From: Sphingobium herbicidovorans
GTDB taxonomy: Bacteria; Pseudomonadota; Alphaproteobacteria; Sphingomonadales; Sphingomonadaceae
Length of the DNA stretch: 64,000 nucleotides
Assembly: GCF_002080435.1 (NCBI RefSeq)
Contig: NZ_CP020538.1
Coordinates: 992,001 to 1,056,000 of the forward strand
Reading direction: 5' to 3'
Shown: in pieces, positions 8,895-17,475 of the stretch
Numbering within the stretch: the first letter of the stretch is position 1
How the letters are laid out: each line of letters opens with the position of its first letter
Program-made: the position numbers and the translations under genes
Notes under the pieces: generated by a model
What the model saw: only the letters and a program-made list of their open reading frames with translations
What the model was told of the DNA's origin: nothing
Databases searched by the model: none

Positions 8895-9382
8895 ACCGTC
8901 TCCCCTTCGAAAGCTGCCTTCATCCGGGCGAGATCCAGCTTCTGCATGGTCATCATCTCCGCCATCATCCGCTGTATGCCCGGCCCATTGCCGCTCCGGT
9001 GCATCTCCATCACCTCTTCGGGCACGATCTGCCAGGACAGGCCATATTTGTCTTTCAACCAGCCGCACGGCCCCGGCGAACCGCCATCCGCGGTCAAGAC
9101 GTCGAAATAGCGGTCGACTTCCGCCTGATCCTTGCAGGACACCGACAGCGACACCGCCTCGGTAAAACCGAACTCCGGCCCGCCATTCAGCGCCTGATAG
9201 CTTTGCCCAAAGATGGTGAACTCCACCAACAGCACATCGCCCGCATCGAAGGGAGCGGGAACGGGTGAATCGTCAGGATAGCGGCCGACGAAATCCACCG
9301 ATCCGCCAAAGACCGAGGCATAGAAGCGGGCAGCTTCCTCGGCCTGGCCATTGAACCACAGACAGAGTGAAATCTTGGACAT
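8891..9382 (-). CDS. VOC-family protein, PhnB-like
   Basis: A 163-residue vicinal-oxygen-chelate protein of the PhnB / 3-demethylubiquinone methyltransferase-like subgroup. The start (ISLCLWFNGQAEEAARFYASVF), the YQALNGGPEF motif and the SCKDQAEVDRYFDVL segment are typical. The C-terminal part has an extra helix with many Met residues (PGIQRMMAEMMTMQKLDLARM), as is usual for the larger PhnB-like members. The family includes metal-binding resistance proteins and enzymes, and no specific substrate can be read here. The gene shares a 4-base overlap with the downstream SRPBCC gene. Confidence 0.88.
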   Translation of the reverse strand: MSKISLCLWFNGQAEEAARFYASVFGGSVDFVGRYPDDSPVPAPFDAGDVLLVEFTIFGQSYQALNGGPEFGFTEAVSLSVSCKDQAEVDRYFDVLTADGGSPGPCGWLKDKYGLSWQIVPEEVMEMHRSGNGPGIQRMMAEMMTMQKLDLARMKAAFEGETV

Positions 9383-9400
9383 GATCCTTCTCCTCGACGC

Positions 9401-10198
9401 TCAGGCGTTGCGCATGCCGACAAGCGCGAACATCGCGCCCTGCGGATCGGCGCCCTGGATGATCCAGGCGCCGCCCGGCACTTCCATCGGCCCGTTGAGC
9501 ACCGTGCCCCCGCCTGCCTTTACTTTTTCAACCGCCGCATCGATGTCGGGCACGACGAAATAGAAAAGCCACATCGGAACGGGCATTTCCTTTGGCCGCG
9601 CCATCATGCCGCCCGACATTTCATTGAACGCCGTCGCGCCGGACATGGAAAAAAGCTGGTAGCTGCCCATCGGCCCCATATCCATCGCCTCGCCCTTCCC
9701 CCAGCCGAACTGGGATGTGTAAAAGCCAAGGTCGGCATCGAAATCGCCGCTATAAAGCTCATGCCAGCCGACATGGCCGTTCGCCATTGGCGAGGCGGCA
9801 TCCATTTCGCCGGGGCTATCGCCCTTCAGCAGCATGAAAATCGCGCCGCCCGGATCGCTCATCACGGCAAAGCGCCCGACGCCCGGAATATCCTCCGGCG
9901 GGCGCTTCACGCTCGCGCCTGCGTCGGTGAGCCGCTTCGCGTCCGCATCCACATCGGCCGAACCCACATAGCCGCCCCACCAGGGCTGCATGCCGCAATC
10001 CTTCGCCTCCGCCGGGATGGCCATGATGCCGCCCACTTCGCCCTGGCTTGCGGAAATCACATGATAGGGATCGCCTTGCAGGTCATCGCCGAAAGCCTTG
10101 GCGGTCCACCCCACCACATCGCCATAGAAGCGGATCGCGCCTTCCGGGTCGCTGGTCATCAGCTCATACCAGAAGAACTTACCGGTCAGATCGGTCAT
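9401..10198 (-). CDS. Two-domain VOC (glyoxalase-fold) protein
   Basis: A 265-residue protein made of two consecutive VOC modules, about residues 5-120 and 135-262. Each begins with a similar phrase (FFWYELMTSDPEGAIRFYGDVVGW and GHVGWHELYSGDFDADLGFYTSQFGW) and ends in a PGG(A) strand (VMSDPGGAIFMLLKG and GADPQGAMFALVG). This resembles antibiotic-resistance and hydroxylase-type tandem glyoxalase proteins. The start at 10198 is fixed by GGGAGG about six bases upstream. It lies between the DUF1428 and PhnB-like genes with short gaps, consistent with one transcript. Confidence 0.88.
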   Translation of the reverse strand: MTDLTGKFFWYELMTSDPEGAIRFYGDVVGWTAKAFGDDLQGDPYHVISASQGEVGGIMAIPAEAKDCGMQPWWGGYVGSADVDADAKRLTDAGASVKRPPEDIPGVGRFAVMSDPGGAIFMLLKGDSPGEMDAASPMANGHVGWHELYSGDFDADLGFYTSQFGWGKGEAMDMGPMGSYQLFSMSGATAFNEMSGGMMARPKEMPVPMWLFYFVVPDIDAAVEKVKAGGGTVLNGPMEVPGGAWIIQGADPQGAMFALVGMRNA

Positions 10199-10211
10199 CG
10201 TCCGCCTCCCT

Positions 10212-10574
10212 TCAGGCCCGTTGGTCGAGCAGCACGGAAAATCCGCCATAGATCATCCGCTGGCCGTTGAACGGCATTGGGTGGCCTTCCTGCGGCTTCA
10301 TCCGCTCGTCGGCCATGACCTTCGCCATGCCAGCGTCACGCACCTCCTTCGACGGCCATTCTATCCAGGAAAAGACGACCTCCTCGTCATCCTCGGCGAT
10401 CACGCTGGTCCGAAAGTCGTTGACCTTGCCCTTTTGGATGTCGTCGCCCCAGCATTCGACCACGCGGGTCGCGCCATGTTCTATGAAGATGGGCGCGGCA
10501 TAGGCGGCCGCGTCGATATAGGCCTGCTTGTTCCCCTTGGGTACGGGGACTACGAAACCGTCCATATAGCTCAT
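10212..10574 (-). CDS. DUF1428 family protein
   Basis: A 120-residue cytoplasmic protein of the DUF1428 family (dimeric alpha/beta-barrel type). The start YMDGFVVPVPKGNKQAY, the WGDDIQKGKVNDFRTSV stretch, EEVVFSWIEWPSKEVRDAG and the ending FNGQRMIYGGF are all characteristic. No function is established for the family. Two ATGs are adjacent (10577 and 10574), and the second has the better spacing from AGGAG. It is second in the SRPBCC/VOC run behind the HxlR-facing VOC gene. Confidence 0.88.
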   Translation of the reverse strand: MSYMDGFVVPVPKGNKQAYIDAAAYAAPIFIEHGATRVVECWGDDIQKGKVNDFRTSVIAEDDEEVVFSWIEWPSKEVRDAGMAKVMADERMKPQEGHPMPFNGQRMIYGGFSVLLDQRA

Positions 10575-10613
10575 CATCTCTCTCCTCTTGAATCAGGCCG
10601 AGCGTGGCGCAGG

Positions 10614-11051
10614 TCAGGATGCAGCCGCTTCATGGGTCGCCATCGCCGCTTCCATGTCCATCCATGCGACTTCCCAGATGTGGCCATCCAGGTCGGCGAA
10701 ACTGCGGCCGTACATGAAGCCATGGTCCTGGCGCGGGTTCGGCTCCGTACCGCCCGCGGCCAACGCCTTTTCGGTTGTCGCATCGACATCCGCCCGGCTC
10801 GCTTCACTCAGCGCCAGCAGCACCTGCGCGGTTTCGTGCGCGTCGGGGATCTTGCGCGGCGTGAAACTGCTGAACCGCTCATGCGTCAGCAGCATGACAT
10901 GGATAGCGTCGGAAAAGCTGACCATCTGTGTAGTGGCGTCGGCAAAATCATTGTTCCTGACCGCGCCAACCGCTTCATAAAAAGCGATTGAGGCAGGCAG
11001 GTCCCTCACCGGCAAATTGACGAAAATCATCTTCGGAGCAGCATCGGGCAT
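10614..11051 (-). CDS. VOC-family protein (glyoxalase-like)
   Basis: A 145-residue single VOC-domain protein. The first beta-alpha unit is MIFVNLPVRDLPASIAFYEA, the middle strands include FSDAIHVMLLTHERF, and the domain ends with FADLDGHIWEVAWMDM, the usual glyoxalase-type metal strand. The start at 11051 has AGGAG at normal spacing, and a longer in-frame start at 11132 would overlap the regulatory region. It is the first gene of the minus-strand run, divergent from the HxlR regulator. That makes it the most likely direct target of the repeat at 11135-11164. Confidence 0.87.
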   Translation of the reverse strand: MPDAAPKMIFVNLPVRDLPASIAFYEAVGAVRNNDFADATTQMVSFSDAIHVMLLTHERFSSFTPRKIPDAHETAQVLLALSEASRADVDATTEKALAAGGTEPNPRQDHGFMYGRSFADLDGHIWEVAWMDMEAAMATHEAAAS

Positions 11052-11134
11052 CACATATCTCCTGCGGATTTCATCGGCGGGGCGCCCCTCTCGAACAGGA
11101 ATGCGCGACTCACCGGCTTGATCTTTGTGCACCC

Positions 11135-11164
11135 CTAACTTATCTTATGCAACATATAAGTTAG
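11135..11164. promoter_or_regulatory. Inverted repeat, likely operator of the HxlR regulator
   Basis: CTAACTTAT (11135-11143) and ATAAGTTAG (11156-11164) are perfect 9-base complements around a 12-base AT-rich spacer. The site lies between divergent starts (VOC gene at 11051, regulator at 11188), is AT-rich within GC-rich DNA, and ends just 23 bases before the regulator's start codon. This is where a dimeric winged-helix protein controlling itself and the neighbouring run would be expected to bind. Confidence 0.65.
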
Positions 11165-11187
11165 AAAATATAACCAAGGACGCGGGC

Positions 11188-11865
11188 GTGAAGAAACGGG
11201 CTTATCTGGATGGCTGTGCCGTGGCCCATGCGCTGGATCTGGTCGGCGATCGCTGGGCGATGCCGATCATGCGGGAATTGATGCTGGGACCAAAGCGCTT
11301 CACCGATCTGCGCGCCAGCCTGCCCGGAATCAGCGCCAACGTGCTGACCCAAAGGCTTGAAGAGCTTGAAGCCGCCAGCGTTCTTGTCCGTCGCCGCCTG
11401 CCCCCTCCCGCAGCCAGCCAGATATATGAGCTGACGGACTGGGGCCGCGAGTCGGAAATCCTGTTCCAGGTTCTGGGCCGCTGGGCCTGCCGGTCGCCCA
11501 CGATGCAACCGGGTCAACCGATGAGCAGCGTGTCGGTGGTGCTATCCATGCGCACCATGATCGACCGCAGCCGCATCGGCGATCTCGACGCCAGCGTCGG
11601 CCTGCGCTTCGGCGAGGAGGAATTTCGGGCCCTGCTGAGGGATGGCGACTTCACCATCGACCGGGGGTCCGCGCAGGGCGCCGATACGATATTCAGCGGT
11701 GACCAAAATGCCCTCGTCGCGGTCATCTATGGCGGGCAGCGGTTCGATGACGTCGCGGGCGCATTGCAGGTGGAGGGCGACCTGGCGCTGGCGGATCGGT
11801 TCGTCCGCCTGTTCCCGCTCCCCCCCAAGGCTCCCGCGACCTACCCGGCCGACAAGCAGGGCTGA
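11188..11865 (+). CDS. HxlR-family transcriptional regulator with C-terminal SCP2-like domain
   Basis: Winged helix-turn-helix regulator of the HxlR family. The N-terminal half carries the family signature: a conserved Cys in LDGCAVAHALDLVGDRW, then ELMLGPKRFTDLRASLPGIS, LTQRLEELEAASVLVRR and YELTDWG. From about residue 115 on there is an additional alpha/beta domain resembling the SCP2 sterol-carrier type (DFTIDRGSAQGADTIFSGD, then ALQVEGD), which could bind a small ligand. I chose the GTG at 11188, with AAGGA eight bases upstream. A further upstream ATG at 11125 would place the inverted repeat inside the gene. It probably represses the divergent VOC/DUF1428/SRPBCC run. Confidence 0.85.
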   Translation: MKKRAYLDGCAVAHALDLVGDRWAMPIMRELMLGPKRFTDLRASLPGISANVLTQRLEELEAASVLVRRRLPPPAASQIYELTDWGRESEILFQVLGRWACRSPTMQPGQPMSSVSVVLSMRTMIDRSRIGDLDASVGLRFGEEEFRALLRDGDFTIDRGSAQGADTIFSGDQNALVAVIYGGQRFDDVAGALQVEGDLALADRFVRLFPLPPKAPATYPADKQG

Positions 11866-11870
11866 GCCGG

Positions 11871-12734
11871 CTAGCTGGCCGGTTTGGTCAGCGGAAAGGC
11901 CGGGACCATTATCGCAGGCGGCGGATTGGGCACGAGCATCTGCCCGCTTTCCTCGCGCGCACGCGGCATCGGCACGCTGCCGGGCGGCGGCACGAAACCT
12001 GCCGTGATCTCCTTGGGCGGCGTTGGCGGCGGCGGCAGCGGTGTGGGCGACACCACCACGCTCACCGTCCCGCCGAAACGTGACTGCCATTCCGCCAACC
12101 TGCGCAGATAGTCGGCATAGGCTTCGTAAAATTCCTGGAAGGGCGCCTCCAGCGCGGTCAACGCTTCGGGCGCATAGGCGAGCAGCTCGCTCGACGGCAT
12201 GGCCAGTAGCTTGGCGCCCACCTCGATAGCGGCCTTGCAAAAGGTCGGCTGCACCGGCGGCAGGGAGAAGAAATTATACACAACGGTATTCAGCAACTCG
12301 CGCGACTGAAGCCCCCCGCTACCATAGGCCGCCGTATAGTTGCGATCGACGGCGGCATTGGCTTCGCGCAGCGCTGCCTGATGAACATGCAATATCCGAT
12401 TATATTGCACCTTCGCGATCTCATTCGATCCGTAGCAGGACAGCGCGGCGACGTTCAGGGCCATGCGCACGTGCCACAGCGCGGTATTGGCGGTGACCCC
12501 GCGATTGGGCGTCAGATATGTGCCGCTTTCGTCAACATCCGGGATACTCATCTCCTCCACCGCGCCCATCGGCGGCAGAGGCTTTACCGTCCGCACGACG
12601 GGCGGCGGCGGCGTGGGCGGAGCCTTGGGGGTAGAACAGCCCGCGACCAGCGCAAGGGTTGTCAAACAGCACAGCTGCCATGAACGGCGATAAGCGGCAG
12701 GCAGCGGCAACTTAAAATCCCTCGTCACGAGCAT
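11871..12734 (-). CDS. Predicted lipoprotein, unknown function
   Basis: A 287-residue protein with a lipoprotein signal: basic start, hydrophobic segment LTTLALVAGC, with the lipobox cysteine at about residue 33. A Pro/Thr-rich stretch follows the cysteine, as in lipoproteins crossing the periplasm. A mostly helical middle (about 75-220) with two cysteines comes next, and then a Pro-rich C-terminus. I do not recognise the family. The ATG at 12734 lacks a convincing ribosome-binding site; a TTG at 12713 behind GAGGG is an alternative but would shorten the signal peptide's basic part. The next gene downstream is the convergent HxlR regulator, 5 bases away. Confidence 0.75.
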   Translation of the reverse strand: MLVTRDFKLPLPAAYRRSWQLCCLTTLALVAGCSTPKAPPTPPPPVVRTVKPLPPMGAVEEMSIPDVDESGTYLTPNRGVTANTALWHVRMALNVAALSCYGSNEIAKVQYNRILHVHQAALREANAAVDRNYTAAYGSGGLQSRELLNTVVYNFFSLPPVQPTFCKAAIEVGAKLLAMPSSELLAYAPEALTALEAPFQEFYEAYADYLRRLAEWQSRFGGTVSVVVSPTPLPPPPTPPKEITAGFVPPPGSVPMPRAREESGQMLVPNPPPAIMVPAFPLTKPAS

Positions 12735-12833
12735 CGACCGGAAAACTCATGGCAAAGCCGCGCGTTCCTGACGATGCATCGCGAACTCGACTCAACGGGA
12801 AAGAGATTCCACTCGTCGCACAGTCGATCGGCT

Positions 12834-13853
12834 TCAGGCCGCGCGACGCTCCAGCGCGACAGCCGCCTCTTCCATCAACTGCGCGATGATGTCGGCCACC
12901 GGCTCTTCCTTGCTGACCATGCCGACCGATTGCCCGGCCATCAGCGATCCGCCCTCGACATCGCCGTCGATCACCGCGCGGCGCAGCGCGCCCGCCCAAT
13001 AATGTTCGATCTGCAACTGCGCCTCACCCATGTCCACCGCGCCGCTGTCGAGCAGGTTGGCGACCTCCCGCTGCTTGACGGTGAAGGCTTCGGTGCCCGC
13101 ATTCTTGAGCGCGCGGACAGGGATCACTGGCAGGCGGGGGTCGATCTGCACGCTGGCGATCGCATCGCGCGCCGACGCGCGGAAAAATGCCTTTTTGAAA
13201 TTGGGATGCGCGATGCTCTCGCTCGCACAGGCGAAGCGCGTGCCCAGTTGCACGCCCGCCGCGCCCATTTCCAGATAGCCCGCGATCAATTCGCCCCGGC
13301 CAATGCCGCCCGCGACGAACACCGGCAGCTGGCTCGCCATTTCGGGCAGGATTTCCTGCGCCAGCACGCTCGTTGAAACCGGGCCGATATGGCCGCCCGC
13401 TTCCATGCCCTCGATCACCAGCGCGTCAACGCCCGACCGCGCGAGCTTCTTCGCCAGGCTGAGCGCCGGGGCAAAGCAGATCAGCTTCGCGCCCTTCTGC
13501 TTGATCGCCTCGATGCTGCCCTTGGGCGGCAACCCGCCGGCCAGAACCACATGACCCACCTCATGCCGCGCGCACACCTCGATCAGGTCGAACAGCTGCG
13601 GGTGCATGGTAATCAGGTTGACGCCAAAAGGCTTGCTCGTCAGCGTCTTGGTCGCCGCAATCTCCTTGTCGAGCAGTTCGGGCGTCATCGCCCCGCACGC
13701 GATCACGCCAAAGCCCCCGGCGTTGGAGATCGCCGCCACCAGATGGCGCTCCGACACCCAACTCATCGCCCCGCACAGGATCGCAACGTCGCAGCCCAGA
13801 AATTCGGTGCCGCGAGCCATCAGGGAAGCGAGTTTGGCGTTGGTCATGGTCAT
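12834..13853 (-). CDS. NAD(P)H-dependent flavin oxidoreductase / nitronate monooxygenase family
   Basis: FMN-binding TIM-barrel enzyme of the 2-nitropropane dioxygenase family, about 339 residues. Seen: the start GCDVAILCGAMSWVSERHLVAAISNAGGFGVIA, the PFGVNLIT strand, EGMEAGGHIG with the family's conserved His, and FVAGGIGRGELIAGYLEMGAAGVQLGTRFACA, a phosphate-binding loop. Homologues oxidise nitronates or act as enoyl reductases, and the substrate here cannot be decided. The start lies at 13853 or 13847 behind AGGGAC; in-frame sequence further upstream runs through the palindromic repeats and is not coding. It follows lysC on the same strand. Confidence 0.87.
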   Translation of the reverse strand: MTMTNAKLASLMARGTEFLGCDVAILCGAMSWVSERHLVAAISNAGGFGVIACGAMTPELLDKEIAATKTLTSKPFGVNLITMHPQLFDLIEVCARHEVGHVVLAGGLPPKGSIEAIKQKGAKLICFAPALSLAKKLARSGVDALVIEGMEAGGHIGPVSTSVLAQEILPEMASQLPVFVAGGIGRGELIAGYLEMGAAGVQLGTRFACASESIAHPNFKKAFFRASARDAIASVQIDPRLPVIPVRALKNAGTEAFTVKQREVANLLDSGAVDMGEAQLQIEHYWAGALRRAVIDGDVEGGSLMAGQSVGMVSKEEPVADIIAQLMEEAAVALERRAA

Positions 13854-13870
13854 GTCCCTAGAATCACAAA

Positions 13871-13964
13871 GCCCCTCCCCTTCAGGGGAGGGGTTGGGGT
13901 GGGGCATCGCCCCAACCGTTATGCTGTGGGGACAAGCCCCCCGGCCCCTCCCCTGAAGGGGAGC
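13871..13964. repeat. Pair of inverted REP-like hairpins
   Basis: Two copies of a palindromic unit, CTCCCCTTCAGGGGAG (13875-13890) and its exact reverse complement CTCCCCTGAAGGGGAG (13947-13962), flank a G/C-rich centre between lysC and the oxidoreductase gene. Paired opposite-facing hairpins of this type are typical of dispersed REP/BIME-like elements. In this location they may also act as a transcript stabiliser or weak terminator after lysC. Confidence 0.7.
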
Positions 13965-13974
13965 GGAGAAAAGG

Positions 13975-15240
13975 TCAAGCGACCGGCGCGTCCAGCCCAT
14001 AGGCCGTGTGCAGCACGCGTACGGCCAGCTCCGTTTCATCCTCGTCGATCAGCACCGAAACCTTGATCTCGCTGGTCGAAATGGCGAGGATATTGATGCC
14101 GCGGTCGGCCAGCGACTGGAACATGGTGGACGCCACGCCCGCATGGCTCTTCATCCCGACGCCGACGACGCTGATCTTCGCGACCTTGGTGTCCGGGATC
14201 ACCCGGTTGAAACCGATGGCTTCCTTCTGGCTTTCCAGCACGTCCAGCGCGCGGGCCAGGTCGGCGCCCGGCACGGTGAAGGTCACGTCCGTCTCGCCCT
14301 TGTCGCGGCCGACATTCTGGATGATCATGTCGACGTTGATCGCGGCATCGGCCAGTGGGGCAAAGATGTGCGCCACCGCGCCCGGACGATCGGGCACGCG
14401 GGTCAGGGTGATCTTCGCCTCATTCTTGTCATGGGCGATGCCGGTGATGAGCTGACGTTCCATCTTGTTTTCCTTGAGCTTGGCTTCCAGTTCCTCTTCG
14501 CTGACGATCAGCGTGCCGGGGAGGTCTTCCTGGGTGGGATCATCGAAGGAGGAAAGCACCTGCACGACCACGCCTTCCTTCATGGCGAGGCCGACCGAGC
14601 GGGTCTGGAGCACTTTCGCCCCGACCGACGCCAGCTCCAGCATTTCCTCATAGGTGACAAGGTCGAGCTTGCGCGCCCGCGCCACGATCCGGGGGTCGGT
14701 GGTATAGACGCCATCGACGTCGGTATAAATATCGCACCGATCCGCTTTCAGCGCCGCGGCCACGGCAACCGCCGAGGTGTCCGAACCGCCCCGGCCCAGC
14801 GTGGAGATACGGCCATCTTCCATCATGCCCTGGAAGCCGGGGATCACCGCGACGGTGCCCGAACGCATCGACGTCAGCAGGTCGATCGTGTCGATCTCCC
14901 CGATACGCGCCTTGCTATGGGCTTCGTTGGTGCGGATGGGCAATTGCCAGCCCAGCCAGCTGCGCGCATCCACGCCCATGGCCTTCAGCGTCATGGCGAG
15001 CAGGCCGCTCGTCACCTGCTCGCCGCTCGCGACCACGACGTCATATTCGGCCGGATCGTAAAGCGGCGACGCTTCCTTGCAGAAGCCGACCAGCCGGTCC
15101 GTTTCGCCAGCCATGGCGGACACGACGACCGCGACTTCATGGCCCTGATCGACGACATGTTTTACGCGCGCGGCCACGTTGCGAATTCGCTCCATCCCCG
15201 CCATCGAGGTGCCGCCGAATTTCATCACGATGCGCGCCAT
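13975..15240 (-). CDS. lysC: Aspartate kinase
   Basis: Phosphorylates aspartate in the first step of lysine, threonine, methionine and diaminopimelate synthesis. The 421-residue monofunctional enzyme starts with the kinase signature VMKFGGTSM, followed by VVVSAMAGETDRL, the SGEQVTSGLL motif and GRGGSDTSAVA in the catalytic domain (to about 245). Two ACT domains follow in the C-terminal part (about 265-420), which give feedback control. Length and order fit the alphaproteobacterial Ask family with internal alpha/beta-type regulation. It is divergent from a small membrane protein gene and ubiG. Confidence 0.96.
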   Translation of the reverse strand: MARIVMKFGGTSMAGMERIRNVAARVKHVVDQGHEVAVVVSAMAGETDRLVGFCKEASPLYDPAEYDVVVASGEQVTSGLLAMTLKAMGVDARSWLGWQLPIRTNEAHSKARIGEIDTIDLLTSMRSGTVAVIPGFQGMMEDGRISTLGRGGSDTSAVAVAAALKADRCDIYTDVDGVYTTDPRIVARARKLDLVTYEEMLELASVGAKVLQTRSVGLAMKEGVVVQVLSSFDDPTQEDLPGTLIVSEEELEAKLKENKMERQLITGIAHDKNEAKITLTRVPDRPGAVAHIFAPLADAAINVDMIIQNVGRDKGETDVTFTVPGADLARALDVLESQKEAIGFNRVIPDTKVAKISVVGVGMKSHAGVASTMFQSLADRGINILAISTSEIKVSVLIDEDETELAVRVLHTAYGLDAPVA

Positions 15241-15404
15241 TTGCCTGTCGAACCTGCCTGCTGATCTGGAAAGAAGAAATTTCCCTTCGGGGAAAAAACG
15301 GCGTCGCTATAGCAGCCGCCACGGATATGGCAAGCAAGGCCACCCTCACAGGGAACACGCCCCGCCGTCGTTCATTCCTTGCGCACCAGATAATGGAGGA
15401 TGGC

Positions 15405-15623
15405 ATGGACGGAAGCATTTGGGCGCTGGTCACCATCGGCGGACCGATCCTGTTCGGCCTTGTGCTCATCTACGTCATGATGAGCAACCGGCGGCACAGA
15501 AGCCCTGAGGAAATGGCGCGCACCGAAGAGGCGACGCGCGAACTGCATCGCCAACTCGACGCAGAGGACAAATATCTCGACGGCGAAGCCCCCCCACCCC
15601 GGAACCCGCCGCTGAAGAAGTAA
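15405..15623 (+). CDS. Small single-helix membrane protein, unknown function
   Basis: A 72-residue protein with one N-terminal transmembrane helix (about residues 4-25, IWALVTIGGPILFGLVLIYV) followed by a charged cytoplasmic tail rich in Arg, Glu and Asp and a Pro-rich end. The ATG at 15405 has GGAGGA five bases upstream, a much stronger site than the earlier in-frame starts. It lies 42 bases before ubiG on the same strand. No family is recognised. Confidence 0.75.
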   Translation: MDGSIWALVTIGGPILFGLVLIYVMMSNRRHRSPEEMARTEEATRELHRQLDAEDKYLDGEAPPPRNPPLKK

Positions 15624-15665
15624 ATGTGCGTGGCGCCCAATCGCGGAGCTTGATAGTCAGGACGC

Positions 15666-16403
15666 ATGGCCAATCCATCACCCAGCACCATCAACCCCCG
15701 CGAGGCCGCGCATTTCGGCGCCATGGCCAAGGACTGGTGGGATCCGAAGGGCAGCAGCGCGATGCTGCACAAGCTCAACCCCGTCAGGCTGCGTTATCTG
15801 CGCGGCGCGATCGATCGCCACTGGCATGGCGAGGAAGAAAGTTTCCGCCCCCTCGAAGGCAAACGCGCCCTGGACGTCGGATGCGGCGCGGGCCTTCTGA
15901 CCGAACCGCTCGCCCGGCTGGGCGCGGCCACCATGGGGCTGGACGCGGCGGAAGAAAATGTCGCCGTCGCGCGCGCCCATGCCCAGGGGCAGAATCTGTC
16001 AATCGACTATCGCGCCACACCGGTCGAACAGCTTGACGAACAGGGCTTCGACCTCATCACCTCGATGGAAGTCATCGAGCATGTCGCCGATCCCGCCGCT
16101 TTCGTAAAGGCGCTGGCGGCTAGGCTCGCGCCGGATGGCCTGCTCGTCATGTCAACGCCCAACCGCACGCCGCTTTCGCGCCTCGCGATGATCAGCATCG
16201 GCGAAAGCATCGGCGGCATTCCCAAGGGGACGCACGACTGGAACCAGTTCCTGACGCCCGAAGAGCTGTCGCGCCTGATTGCCGATGCCGGGTTGCAGGT
16301 CACTGACATCAGCGGCCTTTCCTTCGACCCGCGCACGGGCTTCACGCTTTCGTCCAACAAGGCGATCAACTACCTGCTGACCGCACGCCACCCGCGCGAC
16401 TGA
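15666..16403 (+). CDS. ubiG: Ubiquinone biosynthesis O-methyltransferase UbiG
   Basis: SAM-dependent enzyme performing both O-methylations in ubiquinone synthesis. The 245-residue protein has the family start (REAAHFGAMAKDWWDPKGSS), the N-terminal MLHKLNPVRLRYLR, the SAM-binding LDVGCGAGLLTEPLARLGA, SMEVIEHVADP, and the membrane-associating insert and ending PKGTHDWNQFLTPEEL. All are diagnostic for UbiG. It follows a small membrane protein gene, and the alpha/beta hydrolase begins 70 bases later. Confidence 0.96.
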   Translation: MANPSPSTINPREAAHFGAMAKDWWDPKGSSAMLHKLNPVRLRYLRGAIDRHWHGEEESFRPLEGKRALDVGCGAGLLTEPLARLGAATMGLDAAEENVAVARAHAQGQNLSIDYRATPVEQLDEQGFDLITSMEVIEHVADPAAFVKALAARLAPDGLLVMSTPNRTPLSRLAMISIGESIGGIPKGTHDWNQFLTPEELSRLIADAGLQVTDISGLSFDPRTGFTLSSNKAINYLLTARHPRD

Positions 16404-16473
16404 CCTCAACAACCTTGCCTCCTGCCCCACGGCCCCTCATCATCCGGCCGACAGATAAGGAGAGGCAGGACCA

Positions 16474-17475
16474 ATGGACGATATGCAGGGGGTCAGCATA
16501 GCTGGCCGGATCATCCCTTTCCCCAAATCCATCAGCGCCCAGGCCCGCGCTTTCCTCGCGTCGATGGTCGGGCCGGACGGCCTGCCGCTGAACGCAATGC
16601 CCCAACCCACGCCTGACGATCTGGAAGGCTGGGCACGCTCGAAGGAAGTGGTGGGCAAGTTCATGAACGACTTCTCGTCCGCCCTTGCGCCCAACCTGCG
16701 ATCGACAGTCGAAAGCTTCGACATGGCGGGCGCCCGCGTCCATCTGGCGACGCCTGAGGGCGAGGACATGGATGGCCGCGTCTATCTCGACATTCACGGC
16801 GGCGGCCTGATCCATGGCGAAGGCGAATTTTGCCGGACGGGCGCGCAGCGCATCGCCGATCAGCATGGCGTGCCCTGCTACGCGGTGGATTACCGCATGC
16901 CGCCCGAACATCCCTACCCCGCCGCGCTGGACGATTGCGTCGCTGTGTACCGGGCGCTGCTGAACAGCCACGATCCGCGCAACATCATCATCGGCGGCAG
17001 CTCGGCTGGCGGCAATCTGGCTGCCGCAACCGTGCTGCGCGCCCGTGACGAAGGCCTTGCCCTGCCAGCCGCAGTGATATTGCTGACCCCGGAACTGGAC
17101 CTGACCGAATCCGGCGACAGCTTCGAAACCAACCAGCTGGTCGACGTCATGCTGCCCCGCCCCCTGATGAACGCCAACCTGCTGTACGCCGCCGGGCACG
17201 ACTTGGCGCACCCCTATCTGTCACCCTTGTTCGGCGATTTTTCAGCAGGCTTCCCGCCCACCTTTCTTCAGGCGGGCACGCGCGACCTGTTCCTGTCCAA
17301 CGCGGTCAGGATGCACCGGGCGCTGCTGCGCGCGGGCATTGCGGTCGAACTCCACATTTTCGAAGGCATGCCCCATGGCGGCTTCGGCGGCGGCGCGCCG
17401 GAAGATCAGGAAATGGCCAGCGACGTGCGGCGTTTCGCACGCCAATATTGGGGCGCATCTCCGGCTGGCGGCTAG
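16474..17475 (+). CDS. Alpha/beta hydrolase, hormone-sensitive-lipase type
   Basis: A 333-residue esterase-like hydrolase. The oxyanion-hole motif HGGG follows YLDI, the nucleophile elbow is GGSSAGGN, and YRMPPEHPYPAALDDC is the family's conserved stretch after it. The acid is expected in AGTRDLF and the catalytic His in EGMPHGGFGG. No signal peptide is seen, so it is cytoplasmic. AGGAGAGG precedes the ATG at 16474. The substrate is not readable; the family covers esterases and lactonases. It converges on a CoA-ester lyase gene. Confidence 0.9.
   Translation: MDDMQGVSIAGRIIPFPKSISAQARAFLASMVGPDGLPLNAMPQPTPDDLEGWARSKEVVGKFMNDFSSALAPNLRSTVESFDMAGARVHLATPEGEDMDGRVYLDIHGGGLIHGEGEFCRTGAQRIADQHGVPCYAVDYRMPPEHPYPAALDDCVAVYRALLNSHDPRNIIIGGSSAGGNLAAATVLRARDEGLALPAAVILLTPELDLTESGDSFETNQLVDVMLPRPLMNANLLYAAGHDLAHPYLSPLFGDFSAGFPPTFLQAGTRDLFLSNAVRMHRALLRAGIAVELHIFEGMPHGGFGGGAPEDQEMASDVRRFARQYWGASPAGG

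Noticed and set aside
15280..15295. Lysine riboswitch or attenuator upstream of lysC
   Set aside because: Only a short TTTCCC-TTCG-GGGAAA hairpin is present; no larger conserved riboswitch core fits in the 160-base gap.
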